Below, one piece after another: positions 24,097 through 36,369 of a stretch of 64,000 nt of DNA; the first letter of the stretch is position 1, and every line of letters starts with the position of its first letter. The translations under genes were made by a program, and so were the position numbers. This stretch comes from Chimonanthus salicifolius (lineage: Eukaryota; Streptophyta; Magnoliopsida; Laurales; Calycanthaceae). The stretch covers positions 27,073,175-27,137,174 of the forward strand of contig CM023540.1 in assembly GCA_013350335.1 (NCBI GenBank). Reading direction: 5' to 3'. The notes under the pieces are model-generated. The model searched no databases and was not told the origin of the DNA. It was given only the letters and a program-made list of their open reading frames with translations.

Positions 24097-24245
24097 GATT
24101 GGAGTGATAGTCAGAAACCATTTCTATCTCAAGAAGTGGGAGTCCTAGTTCAATTATCAGTCTAGTTCAAATGATCACTCCCTGTAAAGTTATCCAGTGT
24201 ATGTGGATAGAGAGGCTTGCACATATTCGAGAATAAGTTGGACCC
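24097..24245 (+). mobile_element. tRNA-derived SINE (second family)
   Basis: GGAGTGATAGTCAGAAACC, then AAGTGGGAGTCCTAGTTCAAT (B-box-like), then GTAAAGTTATCCAGTGTATG and GAGGCTTGCACATATTCGAG. The complement of 39465-39612 carries the same order of blocks, which supports a dispersed SINE. Confidence 0.55.
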
Positions 24246-25156
24246 ATCCCTAAAAATTGACTTATAAGGAGGCATTTATAAAACCCAAGTCCCAAATCTC
24301 ACAAGTGATGTGAGATATGTCAACACTCCCCTTCAATGTTAAGTCGGGAAATACTCGACTCTCTCCCTCCACATGGAACTGGAAATATGAATCAGACTCA
24401 TTCCCATAGTACCTTATTTTAGTATTATGTTAAAACACATGAGTAGAATTCATCTCCAAAAGCACTTATAAAGAGATTGTGCCCATGCAATTATAAATCA
24501 TAAAGATTTGAAAGTTTACCGATGATATAGAACATACTAACAAAGTGATAGACTTGAACACTTTAATCATAAAAAAATAACAAATTACATAATATTATTA
24601 ACACTTTGAAGATGATGGTGAATACTACCTTAAATCATTTTACATAAATAAGATGTTGAAATTGTAATTAGGATGAGAAAAGAGCTTTTAGAAGGAACAA
24701 GAAAAGAGGGAGAGAGAAAAATGATGATGGAAGAAGAGTAAAAACAAAGTGACAGTTGTTGAAGCAAGAAGATAATGGTTGATAATTGATATAGAATCCG
24801 TGGGGTTAAAGACATATTCATCTTTCGGTCCTTCTTTTCTAACCCCACATGATAAGGCTACTTTTTTTGTGGAGCTACCAACCCTTACTTACATAGGGAC
24901 ACTACTCATTAAAAGCTGGGTCGGTAAAATCACTGCGGTAGAAAAAACGCCCACATTTCCCCCCTTTTTCTCTGTTTTTGGTAAAGTTGATTTCATCAAT
25001 GGCTCCACCTCTCAAACTCTTGAGAGAGACGTGGCATCATCCCAAGTCCAATTATTTGAAGGCAATATTAAAATGCAAGGGTCTCATTTAGATTTCTAAC
25101 TTATATTGAATCTAAACTTTTGAAATGTATTATATTTTTAATTTAAATAGATTGAA

Positions 25157-25337
25157 AATATCAAATTTGTATTTTAACTGGTTGTCCTGCTTCAGAAAAT
25201 AAGAGTTTGTGGGTTTGAGTTCCTATTATCTAATCTTGGTGTGCCGTAAGGATAATGAACTCATCTTTGGAGATTTTACGTTATACATTCTACGATTTTT
25301 CATCTGTAAATTCAAAAAAAAATATCAAATTTGTATT
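25157..25337 (+). mobile_element. tRNA-derived SINE with 17-bp target duplication
   Basis: Body 25174-25320: AACTGGTTGTCCTGCTTCAG (A-box region), GTGGGTTTGAGTTCC (B-box), ending in CATCTGTAAATTCAAAAAA. The flanking 17-mer AATATCAAATTTGTATT is exact at 25157-25173 and 25321-25337. This is a textbook SINE insertion in otherwise empty intergenic DNA. Confidence 0.88.
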
Positions 25338-27463
25338 AGACATTAACAATCAGGTTGTTGGTTACAATTGAAGTTTGTGTTGAGCTAAACTGACTATTAA
25401 AATAAATTATTGACTAAACTCAATTATTAAATAAATCAATCAAAACACAGATTTGTAAGATTGATGTGTGAATCAACTTGGAGCTATGATATTGTGTTCG
25501 CTAATTAGATTAAAAATTTGCTGGCCCATCTATCATCCATCTCCATCAAGATGAGAGGGACAGGAACTAAAGTTCATCAATGGCCCCACCTCCCTCCATT
25601 GACGAGAGACATGGCATCTCTCTCTTTTATCTTCTCATGTCTCCTTACAAGTACCCTTTTAGCTTGATCGCAATGGACATGCAACATAGAGAGCCCACTT
25701 TGTCCCCCACTCTTTCTTTCTAAAAAGAGTAGAAATTTTAGACATTTCGAAGAAGGCTTACAACATCTCTAATGAGAACAATGTATATATTTTTTCATGT
25801 ATATAGAGATTTTTAAGAAAAAAATACTTAAAAAATTGTGAATTTATTTGTAATAATCTGACTAATGAGGTGGCAATAAAGGTCCAAATCTCAACTGATA
25901 CGAGATGTATTGATCGTACAGGTGAGATCTAGGCCAATTTAATCTAAATCTCGATATCTCATTCTCAACAGAGATTTGGCCTAAAAAAGACAGAGAGAAA
26001 AAGTAATATTTGCCGATATTTCGACTCCATCAAATTTTGGACTTCTAGGTGGTAATAAGAATGATACTATCTCATTTAAATATGACGCCTTTTAAGTCCA
26101 AGGTTGATACATGAATTTAATGTAAATCAATATATATCTTCAGAATCGAAAGTGAACAATATCATGTTGTGAATTGGTTTAAAAATTGGTAAGTCTTTGA
26201 TTTAAATTATCAAATAAATTTAATATTTTCTTGGTTCATCAAAAAAATTGTAATTAAAATTTTAATTTAATGTATCATAAATTCATTCACAAACGGATAA
26301 TTTCTCCATATCATTTTGGGTCTGTTCTCGGACATTTAAGGTGAACAAGAATGTGATGGGTGAGTTCTTATGGAAAAGGATCACACACTGCCAACATGGA
26401 CAGTGTGACAGATTCATCATTTTGTAGGATTTGTCGGTCAGCAAATGGTCCACGTGGATACGGTCGTAGATCTCACGGCTATTAATTCATGTGTCAGACA
26501 CTCTTCACATGGCAGGAAATGATGTGTTGCCTACCACGGGAAAGGAATAAGGAGAGTTTTTTTTTTTTAAAAAGGTTTATTCAGATAAATTTAGCTCCAA
26601 TTTCACTAATTGTGTAATTTTGTGATTTGCGTCATCGCTTGGTGGGCCATATATAAGCATAATCAATCAAAATAATCAATTTCCCGTCGCCGTTTGATTT
26701 TCTGGTCTATTTAGATGGTTGACTCATAAAAGATATTTAATAATATTATGTATTTGTAATTTATATTAAATAATAGAGTACAGAATTAGTATCATTATTT
26801 TAGAATATCTTAAGATATTTAAGATAATTTTAGTATTTTCTTTCCAACTTTAAAGTTGGGACAAGCATACGTGTTTTAGAATTTAATGAAGGTGTGATTT
26901 AATTGTTTCATTATTTTTTCTTAATTTTTTAATTTAAAACTCTTATAATTTTCTTAATTTGTCTAATGGATGATAACACTATTCAAAAGTAGTGAATTAC
27001 ATGTAAACTGTGTTTGAATGCGTAGAATTCTTACTTCTTTAGTTTAAATTCATTATTCAGAAGAAAGTAAAATTTATAAATAGTAAATCTTTCCCTATTT
27101 TCAGAGAAAAGAAAACCTTTATTTCCATTTATCATAAAAAGGTAAAAATCTTTATTTCCCTTTTTAATGTTAAAATGTAAATTACTATTGAATTAACACT
27201 TCAGTGCATTCATATTGGGTTGAAACTAGAAAGTTCGTTAAAGATAAAAATATACCACTATTGTACAAATAATTTATAATTTCATGAATATCACTCATCG
27301 ATGTGCATGTAGTTATCATGTTATAATTTTCCTATTGATCTTGAATGAAAAGTATGTTTTTGTACTTCGGCTGTTTGGCTTTAAAAGAAAAGTTATATTT
27401 TTTTTCCCAATTTATTTTCTAATGTTTTACTATAACATTTTCAATAGTCTTTTGTGTCTCAAG

Positions 27464-27835
27464 TAGGGATGAAACATGGGTTGGATTTTAATTCGATCCG
27501 CATAACTTGACTCGAGAAATTAATAGGTTTACATTATGTTTTTTATATCTCAGGTCGGATCCGATTAGAAAAAAATAAACTTGCATGAAATTTGGATAGA
27601 ATTAGATTGAGAAATTTGAAAACAATCTGACTCGATCTCACCCGGTTCGAGTGCACCAAATTATAAAACAACGCTTGGATTGAATTGGGTTAGAAATTTG
27701 AGTTGGATCGATTTGAGTAACTTAGGTCAGCAATTTAAGTTGGGTCGGATCAGAATCAATAATTTTTTACATGAGTTGGATTAGATTTATTGAAAATTTG
27801 AAATCCTACCCGTTCTGACTCAAATTTCACCTTTA
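27464..27835. mobile_element. hAT-type non-autonomous element
   Basis: Ends TAGGGATGAAA and TTTCACCTTTA are near-inverted; the flanking 8-mer GTCTCAAG is exact at 27456-27463 and 27836-27843. The interior is rich in GGTCGGAT/TTGGGTCGGATC words and has no open frame. An 8-bp duplication with short TIRs is typical for hAT. Confidence 0.85.
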
Positions 27836-27998
27836 GTCTCAAGATAAGTTCATAATCATTTGTCGACACGAGTGCTGCCTCCACAGCCGAAATCTTCTCT
27901 CTTACTTTCTATTAAAAATTTGCCATTATCTCAAAGATAGGAGAAGTACCTTACATTTTCATTTTAAAAAACCATTTTTCATAAATTAAAAAAAGGGC

Positions 27999-28187
27999 AA
28001 TGATTTACACACCAGTGTCTTTGATAGTTGCGTACCTTCGTAAAAGAAAATCTCATTATTACTCTCAACCACTTCTTAGCTATAATAATGAGAAGAAAAG
28101 AAAATTAAGAAAAAGAGAAAAGGATAATAATGAGATTTTCTTTTATGAAGGTGTGCAACTATCAAACACACTGATATGAAAATTATT
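27999..28187. mobile_element. Foldback MITE
   Basis: The arm starting TGATTTACACACCAGTGTCT and continuing through TTTGATAGTTGCGTACCTTC returns as complement at 28120-28187 with few mismatches; arms are over 60 bp with a short core. No coding capacity. Confidence 0.75.
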
Positions 28188-30812
28188 ATCTTTAATAAAA
28201 TAGATATAATATGTATTTGATAATATATGTTGTGTAAACTTAGGTTGATATGTATTGGCAAATATATATATCTATATTGGCCATACATAGATAGTATATG
28301 CTTATTGTGCACGAATCACAATTCAATACCCTACAAAATGGTTGATATGTATTATTACGATTTACGACTAAGTTTTTAATTATTTTAGAAAATTATCTCA
28401 TTTCATTATTTTCACTTTATATTTTGCATTGGATATGATTTAAACAAATTTAAGAAGCAAATTATTTTTGCTTAATATATATTTCCATTCCAAATTTATT
28501 TCTTTTGAGTCATTATGAGCAATTTAAAAAAAATATGAGTTTCATATTAAATGTTTGCTAATATTGATTTTTACTTTTTCAGAGTTTTGTTTTTCAATTT
28601 TTTTAACATATTTTGTTTGTATCAAAAAATTTAATTTATAAAGTATAACACTTCATGAAAAGGACTGTCTTTTTGACCAGAATATAAATCACAACATATT
28701 TTCAAAATGTCCATATTTTTCCTCTCTTTTTTCTTTTTTTACATTTTTCAAAAAAAAATTCAAAATGGCCGATATTATCGCGCGTGGGCCATTTTTCATG
28801 ATATGAATATTGGATATAACTGATACTCGACTGTACTAGACTATTAATCAGCCGACGCAATTTTTTAAACTCCTACTTTTTCCTCATCTAGGAATTGATG
28901 CATTGACCTGCTCTGCTTTGACAAAATGCTAAGATGCATTGATGATGTACCTTCAACTTATTTGAATTGTTGTACCTTATAAATGAAGTTTAATAAAAAA
29001 AAAAAAGTTTAGACAAGACACTGTCAAATTATTGTAATAAAATGGGGTGTGATACTGTTTCTGTTGAAAATGGAACCTCCGAATTAGAAAAATGAGATCC
29101 TCGTCAGCATATTAGTAAGTGGTAATAGGACTTATCAAATAGAATGATAAAAAATATTTGAAATAATATTTTTTTTTAAGATGTCCTGATGAATGTCTTG
29201 TGTAGGCAAATACGAGGTAAAATAAAATCGTGCGTTACTATGAGTTAAGAGGTGGACAATATCTATACAAGACTAAAAATTATCTTAATTAGATTAATTA
29301 CGTCATATTTTAAAGCTCTCAAATTTTTATTATTTTTTAATTTCTAATCTCTATGACCTTTAAAAATATTGCTTTATTAATCTTATTAAAATAATTTTTT
29401 ATGAACAACATACTTAAAAGAAACATCATTTTAACATATCCATCACTAGAATTATATTGTTCAACTCAGTGCATGAATGAACATTTATTTTAAGCGCCCA
29501 TTTTACTCTAAATTAAAATATTCATACGCGCCCATCAAGCAAACTTGGAATAGAAGGAAAAATAAAAAAGCTTAACTGCCGCAACTGCCCAAAGTCCCAA
29601 CCAACAATAAGACTCTTTGCTTCTACCTTTTAATTTCCTTCCATCATTTCTTTGTTTTTTGACATTTCAAAAATGGTAACGAGTCCATATCTCCAACCTC
29701 ATGACCAGTTCCTCAATCAAAGCATTTAGCAATTCAAATATTCTAGAAACTGGATCGGGTCTGATCGAAGATTAGAGATCTGTTGGGCCCAACTTTGATC
29801 CTCCCAAGTTCAGATTCAGTGCTATTTGAAATGATCAATGAGATCTGCATTGGTAGCAGGCCAAGTCAATCTTTCCAACAAAGTCAACCTTATTAATCAC
29901 AGAGTCTGCAATTACTAGCCAAACCTAATTTAGATCTGTACCCACATTGTGAACTGAACCCAATTACAACCCTAATATGAAGTTTGGATCTAAGCTTCTA
30001 GGATTCATTAAACTAGAGGTTTAGGACTCAACTCCTCTCGAATTAGTCTAATACATGTGCATACTCATGAGATTAGGCTCACCTCTAATATGTCTCCAAT
30101 GTCTCTTTCTCTCTCTACAGACGCTCCGACTCTATTTGAATCATAAGTGGGTTGAAATGCCTTATTTTTCAAATGGTGTCTACAAAATCTTATCTTAATT
30201 AGATAAGAAGTCATTTTTTCAAAGTTTCACATTTATCTAATGGTGAAAATTCATCGAATTATTTCAATGGACTTCAAAAGCTAAATTGATGTAAAATTGG
30301 ATATGGTTGTAATTCACAGGTAAGTGAATGTGAGTGGAGAAATCTATTGATCTATTATAGGCCCTATAACCTAAAATTTGTACCAAAATTTACGTACAAA
30401 CTCATTTACAAATAATATTATTATCTATATGGGAAAGTGTATGTCATTTTATGGCCCTAATGTCCATGTCTTTTCTAAGCTAACCAAGAAGTACAGATAT
30501 TAGATGAGTAGAAAATCTAAGGTTCCCATCGGCTTTTTATTATAATCATATAAATTATTTTATTATACTTGAAGTCAAGAAATCTTATTAAAATCAAGCT
30601 TGCCATGAGGCAGACTCTTATATAGTCTCCCACATAACACCACCTCGTTGCAACCCACTCATCAAATCTGTAGTTCTACATCCACCATATGTCTTATGCT
30701 TGTTTAAGTTCTAGAATCTCTAAATTCAAACTTGGTTTCATCATGGACTGATAGATGTTTGGAAAAATGATAACTGTATTTGACAAAAATATTGTATGCG
30801 AAGATAGATATG

Positions 30813-30951
30813 CAGAGGGATTTAAATCTCAATATCGGCTGAGATATTGGCTGAGAAATTTTTCTTTCCTATTTTTTTTTAAATTACCTTTATCAGCTGA
30901 TGTCTTAAATCCGGTTGATACATATCATATCAGATGAGATTTGTTTCCCTG
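30813..30951. mobile_element. Diverged relative of the palindromic hAT-type element
   Basis: Ends CAGAGGGATTTAAA and GTTTCCCTG resemble CAGGGGTTTAAA of 36899-37163; the interior has ATATCGGCTGAGATATTGGC, a T-run core and ATACATATCATATCAG. A clean target duplication was not found. Confidence 0.5.
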
Positions 30952-31541
30952 CATATGCATCATAATTAAAAATAAAACTAAAAATAAACTTACTAGGAGT
31001 AAATTATAGTTAACTTCAATAAAAAGATAGTATGGAGTATCTAATAATGATGATTAATTATTATATAAACTATTGGGTATAAATGTTAATAGGTTGAATT
31101 TGAACGAAATGTCCAAATGGATATATGCACCCAATTCACCATTTGGATTTCAGTTCTCTTAACTTTTATATTGTATCAATGATCCACCTCTGCAGTTTTT
31201 TATAATTAAATTTTTATTCCAATTATATTTGATTTCAAAATTAAGTGGAAATGAATTAGAATTAATTGAAAGGTTAAATATCATGATTGAATTAATAAGT
31301 TTAATTGTACCTATCATCCTTTTGTATTTTAATTAAATATGCAATTTTAAGAATTTCATGAGATACTAGTAAACCATACACATGTAGATGAGTCACAATA
31401 TATATTTTTTATTTAAATGATGAACATTAGGAAGGAAAAAATAAAGGAAAGATGAAGAAATAAAATAAAAAAGATAAGATAAAAGCAGAGATTCCACCAA
31501 ACGGCTCCGTCGGTGGGTAAGACGGCCAAACCCTCTCTCCA

Positions 31542-31549
31542 TTATATAT
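31542..31549 (+). promoter_or_regulatory. TATA box of the DUF1645-like gene
   Basis: TTATATAT lies about 450 bp upstream of the start codon at 31996. It is followed by a CT-rich stretch, suggesting a long pyrimidine-rich 5' leader. A leader of this length may contain an unseen intron. Confidence 0.5.
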
Positions 31550-31605
31550 CAGCGGTGGCCTCGTCACTCCCGTGACTCCCTTCCTCCGTTATCTTCCGTT
31601 AAATT

Positions 31606-31608
<3 letters not shown>

Positions 31609-31638
<30 letters not shown>
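31609..31638. repeat. (CT)n microsatellite in the 5' leader
   Basis: Fifteen or so CT units between the TATA box and the start codon at 31996. CT tracts in 5' leaders are common in plants. Confidence 0.9.
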
Positions 31639-31642
<4 letters not shown>

Positions 31643-31995
31643 GTCGTCCTTTCCTCGTTTTGCAGAGATTTGTGATCTTTGAATTGTCCCCCAATTCCTC
31701 GTTTTACCGAGATTGTAGCATCTTTGAACAATTCTTTCTTCCTTCCACACGAATACTACTTGCCATATATTCAAAAGCTCACCTTTTTCTGCTTCTTTTG
31801 ACTCCAAATTCGAACTGCATTTGGACTTTTCCGAGAAAGAATTTAATGGCCTTGAAGTTTGAATCTCCAAATCTCCCACCCCATGTTCTCAAACTTTGTT
31901 GAATTCATAAAGTTGAGTAGTGTCTTCACTTCCAAGTGGTCTATTTCATTCTCAAGCAGCATTCTTTGATTTGATTAGATTAGATTTAGATATCA

Positions 31996-32856
31996 ATGGC
32001 TGTTGAGCTGTATTTGGAGAATTCTAGTTGGGTGACAATCAGTCCAAGAATCTCATTCTCCCATGATCTCTCCCCTTCGGACGGAGCTCCGATCGATCGC
32101 CACCGTAGATTGGATTCCACCCTTTTAGACCCAGCTCCCGATTTCGATTTCTGCATTGGTGTGAGAAATGAGCACCAGTCAGTGTCATCTGCTGATGAGC
32201 TCTTCTCCAATGGCAAAATCCTTCCTCTCCAATTCAAGAATCCGGTCTCTGCTCGCACGAATTTGAGTGGCGGAATTCGCAAACAGAAGCCATTGCCAGC
32301 TACTTCTCCTAAGTCACTGCAGTCTAATCAGCAACAAGATCAAAAGAAAGAGAGATTGAAAGAGATATTAGCTGTTTCAGATGCAGACGAGAAGCCCGCC
32401 GTCTCAAGATCGTTCTGGCGATTCACCAGAAGCAGTAGTCTCAACTTTGGGAGCAGTCATAAGGTAAGCTTGATCTGTTCACTGCCGATTCTATCAAGAA
32501 GCAATTCAACAGGTTCGGCGAATTCAAATCAGCGGCGACCACCATTGAAGGACAATTACAATTACAAGTCCTTGCATAAACATCAATCAAACCCGAGTGC
32601 GAAACCTCCATCACTGGCCTCTTCTTCCTCCTTACACAAGCCTCCATTGAAGAAGAACAACTCAGGGGGGAAGACCCATTTCGGATCTCGCGGCAACGGA
32701 ATCCAAATCAACCCTGTTTTGAATGTTCCACCTTGCATTTCTAAAGGAAGCATGAATCTATTTGGATTTGGGTACTTCTTCTGCAACGGTAAGGATCACA
32801 AGAACAAGAAGAAATCATCCGAATCTGTACTAAAATCGAGATCGGCGTCGGTTTAA
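31996..32856 (+). CDS. DUF1645-like plant-specific protein, intronless
   Basis: A 286-residue protein of unknown biochemical function. It starts MAVELYLENSS and carries SPRISFSHDL (16-25), the motif SSADELFSNGKILPL (64-78), then FWRFTRSSS (140-148), and LPILSRSNSTGSAN followed by a basic, Ser/Asn-rich tail ending KSRSASV. The ADELF-GKI-PL and FWRF-RSSS blocks are seen in plant DUF1645-type and similar unannotated proteins; family membership is by memory of these motifs, not by search. No signal peptide or membrane segment. AAGGTAAGC at 32461 followed by CAACAG at 32511 mimics a splice pair, but the 49-bp gap is too short for a plant intron and the family reads through it. ATG at 31996 is the first in frame after the leader. 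It has no close gene neighbour; the flanks are repeats. Confidence 0.8.
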   Translation: MAVELYLENSSWVTISPRISFSHDLSPSDGAPIDRHRRLDSTLLDPAPDFDFCIGVRNEHQSVSSADELFSNGKILPLQFKNPVSARTNLSGGIRKQKPLPATSPKSLQSNQQQDQKKERLKEILAVSDADEKPAVSRSFWRFTRSSSLNFGSSHKVSLICSLPILSRSNSTGSANSNQRRPPLKDNYNYKSLHKHQSNPSAKPPSLASSSSLHKPPLKKNNSGGKTHFGSRGNGIQINPVLNVPPCISKGSMNLFGFGYFFCNGKDHKNKKKSSESVLKSRSASV

Positions 32857-33500
32857 TTCACATCCAGCCAGATACTGTTTCTCATGGCAATCCGTCCTGC
32901 TACAGAATTCAGCATCCGATCCAGTGTAATTTCAAGAGACTGGATCCCTTGTGAGCTGCCCTGAAAAGAAATTTTTGCTGCAGTACATTATTAATTTGCA
33001 GGACGAATTCAGGCATGTAAATTGTTTCAATATTTTCATAATTTTTCATTTGTATTCTACATTTTTAGTGATGTCCAACATTTTCATTAGTTCACTGTAA
33101 ATTTATGTGACAACTCTGATTTCCAATTTTGATGATGCTTCAATAGTTTACCAGGGCACAATTAGTCAGACTTTCTAAATTGTGACAAGTCAAAGATGGA
33201 GAAAGAAGAGAGTAAGTAATGAATTGGACTTTGGTGGTGAAGGAGAAGAGAGCATAAATTTGGGTAATGTTTATCAAAAATGTCAACAGATGGGGGGACA
33301 AAGGAAAGAGAGGCCTTTGTTCATGGCTGTCTGATTTCATGGATGTTTTTGGAATTTACTTAGCTTCCTTTTTCTTTAATTGTAAGGCTTCTTTGTTGGT
33401 ATACATAGATTGGCTCACTTTTCTTTTTTCTTAAAGTAAAACTGATGGGTTTGTTGTATCTAATATGTGGCGTTTGTATGATAAAAAAAAAATCATTTAT
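32857..33500 (+). other. Probable 3' untranslated region and flank of the DUF1645-like gene
   Basis: T-rich non-coding sequence after the stop TAA at 32854-32856. I see no further gene. Confidence 0.4.
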
Positions 33501-34324
33501 GGGTCTTGAGTTGAAAATTTTCTAGTTTCTATAATCTGTAATCATCAAATGATGAATGATTTGATTTGTTTGGTTTTGGGATTTAATTGCCTGTTTTGCT
33601 CATTTTTGAAAATTAAGTATTTAAAAAAAAAAGGTATATTTTTGTTCACTTGCCATCAGCTGAATGATGAAAATGTATCAGTTCTCCTTGTGTAAAAAAT
33701 ACTAGTAATCCTATTATTTCTCATCTTTCGCGAGCATTTAATTAATAGTAATATTGATTCTTTTTATAATAAGAGGTATTGGTATATTTTTTCAACATTT
33801 AGATGATGACAAGTGGATAAAAAGACAAATTTTATATCCCTTGTTATTAAAAATATTGATGTTCCTATCAATTCTCTTCACATGCGTATCGTAATCTAGT
33901 AATAAATAGAGTAGCTTGCATTGTGACAAATTTTTTCTAAGAGACGGAGATCATTCATTAGTTCCAAAGTAGCTAGAATCAATGGTCTAGTTGCTTTCAA
34001 TTCAAAGATCACATGGCATGATGAATAGAATCCACTACCATATCAAACAAAAAACATTTTTAAATCTATATAATTATATGCTTTATATAAAACTAAAATC
34101 CCGTTTTTTAAAATAAGAACTTTTATTTCAAATATAACCATCTATTTTTATGACTATATCTGGTGGACAAATACTTCTTAGAATTAAAATTTAGTAATTA
34201 AATAATTTAAAATTATTTTATTTAATATAGTATGTGGATCCCATTATACCACTTTATATAAAAAATGCATTTATGGAATTGAAGATAATACTAAAAATTA
34301 AATAGGAGGAGTAAACATAATGTT

Positions 34325-34497
34325 ATACTTTTTTTTTTAATCGTGGAAACTCACTAACCCTACTTTGTGGTGATTATTGGGAAAACCATGAATCCATAAC
34401 ACCATAGATCGGGTAAGACGCCCCAAAAGATAAAGACTAGAACTCTTATGGAAAATAAAAATACCCGACCACTCGAATATAGAAGGGTTTATATGTT
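34325..34497 (-). mobile_element. tRNA-derived SINE (Ser-like head)
   Basis: The complement starts TTCGAGTGGTCGGGTAT and runs to CACCACAAAGTAGGGTTAGTG and a poly(A)-like tail (T-run at the left end). The same order of blocks appears at 50893-51085. Confidence 0.6.
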
Positions 34498-34916
34498 ATA
34501 CTTTCACGTGTTCAGAAGTGATAGAATCATCAATGTATTTATAGGAAGGGACATTGGGTTTGTTCCAATCAATGCCAATTCCAAGACATATGGCAAAGGG
34601 CCACAATTTGTACTATGGTTGTGAATGAGCAAAGATAGACAAACTCACTCAGTGAAGTGTCAAAAGTGTCCGTTGTTACCAATCAGGCATAGCTCTAAGA
34701 GATTGGCTTATCCATTTTGAACATGGAGACTGTACATTTATGATGGGATAAGTTTTAGACCATTGAGTAGGGTAGGTTGAGGATTACTTGGTTGCTATAA
34801 ATTAAGAGACTTAGAGGCTGAATTTTAGTAGATCGTGGCAACAAGACCATTCTACCACTTACAATACCCTTTCGCGTATTTAAGTCGTCTGCAAAGGATT
34901 CTGTTCACATGGGTGT

Positions 34917-35068
34917 ATTTCAACTGGTTGCCTCTTGCCTCAAGAAGTGAGAGGTAGTGGGTTCGAGCTCCCAAAGTCTAACCTTGATGTGCCCTAGGGT
35001 AGTGGGCTCACCTGTGGGGGTTTTACGCTGGGTATCCCACGATTTCCCATATGTAAATTCAAAAAAAG
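34917..35068 (+). mobile_element. tRNA-derived SINE
   Basis: CAACTGGTTGCCTCTTGCCT, GTGGGTTCGAGCTCCC (B box), GGGTATCCCACGATTTCCC and ATATGTAAATTCAAAAAAA. It is the best-preserved member of the family at 21669 and 25174. Confidence 0.8.
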
Positions 35069-35465
35069 AGAATTTTTTTAATCTTATCATCATAATTTTG
35101 TAAAATGAGTCATGAAAAATCAATGATTTGATAGTAATTAAATTTTTAAAGTCTAAAATTGACAAAGTCATTACGATTAGATGAGGCTCTTATTTTACAA
35201 AACTTATGTTTTTGTCACTCTCTAGATATTCCATTAGTAAATATATAGGTCACATTAATAATTGATTAGTAGCCTCCCTAAATCTATTAACTTTTCAAAC
35301 AAAAATATTTGATTAGACTAGGGAAAGAAAAAGAAGGGAAAGGAGAAATAGAAAATGAGAGGTATGAGGTGAGTGACTTGACTTTAGAGACAATAGAGAC
35401 AATAAGGCAAGGTGGGATTATCAAACTTAGATCCATATCAAAGGCTTAAAGGTCACTAAGTTATA

Positions 35466-35655
35466 TTCTCTAAGTCCCATTGTAGTTGTTTCATTTGAAA
35501 CATTTGTATTTTTAAGGAACTCTAAATATAAAATTAGTACTTCATGTGATCTCATTCATTTTCAACAAACTTCTTGCTACTCCAATATAAATGAGACAAC
35601 TATTTTGAAACAATCCCAAAATCCATATAAGGCAACTAAATTGGGACAGAGAGAG
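35466..35655. mobile_element. Stowaway-like MITE
   Basis: Left TTCTCTAAGTCCCA and right TGGGACAGAGAGAG are inverted, flanked by TA dinucleotides (35464-35465 and 35656-35657); 190 bp, AT-rich, non-coding. The ends resemble the CTCCCTCCGTCCC consensus of Tc1/mariner-derived Stowaway elements. Confidence 0.7.
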
Positions 35656-35659
35656 TATG

Positions 35660-35855
35660 CTTTTTTGGGATAACATTGGTATCCCCATCCCATATTGGAG
35701 GCGAGGCTAATCGTACGTACACGTCTAAACCTCCCAATCCATCTACATACACCGATTAAGTCTACAAGAAGTGGCCCATTGGAATTGAGCATGGTCGAAC
35801 TCAAGACCTCGTTTTATGAGGCGGAGATCTTGACCGACAGACCAATCCCTTGGAG
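35660..35855 (-). mobile_element. tRNA-derived SINE (third family)
   Basis: The complement begins GGATTGGTCTGTCGGTCAAG (A-box region) and has TTGAGTTCGACCATG (B-box-like), with the tail at the left (TTTTTTGGG). A 5'-truncated relative lies at 4707-4813 and a diverged one at 17765-17905. Confidence 0.65.
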
Positions 35856-36369
35856 TTCAATTAAGTTATAAGTTGATAACAATCCAAAGTGGGTTGGGAC
35901 CTTGGGCTATGCCTAGCATGGTCCATATCCAACCCTGATTAGAATACGGACTGTGGATTGGGACGCTCAAATGTACTGAATGTGTGGTTTTGTGATATTG
36001 TGACTTGGATTTGTCACCACAAAGCCGTGATGAGTGCAAAACTACAAATCTAATCATCAGGTTTTTCTCTATCCAAAGATTCAAAAGCCATGTGATGCTG
36101 TCATATTGATGGAATAAAGCAAGTTGGGTGGTGTGCTGTTTGATTTTATTAAGACCGCTGTACCATATTACCAACATTTTGGTCCCATCAATTGACAATT
36201 AGACAAAGTATGAGAACGATGTGGTCCAGTAAACATGTATGCCTTACTCTTCGTCCTACTCATTCAAACTCTTGATACTGAGTACTTTGGATGCTTCCTA
36301 AAAAAATATCAACCAGACTGTAAGTACTTGGGACTGTGAGGGCCAACGGAGAAATGCAGTGAGGGCAGG

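Larger units (their letters stand above)
17701..31500. other. Gene-free intergenic region with repeats
   Basis: About 13.8 kb, strongly AT-rich, with no open frame resembling a known plant gene. It contains SINEs (17765-17905, 21669-21829, 24097-24245, 25174-25320), a TRIM (19274-19618), GGGCC-rich dispersed repeats (18550-18765, 20470-20665), a hAT-type element (27464-27835), a foldback MITE (27999-28187) and palindromic ATATCG copies (23115-23185, 30813-30951). The rest is unique-looking AT-rich DNA in which I see nothing. Confidence 0.65.

Noticed and set aside
24779..25099. 106-codon open frame in intergenic DNA
   Set aside because: No recognisable motif, no splice or promoter context, and a composition like its surroundings.
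32461..32517. GTAAGC...CAACAG pair in the DUF1645-like gene as an intron
   Set aside because: 49 bp is below plant intron size, not a multiple of three, and the read-through protein keeps the family block LPILSRSNSTGS.
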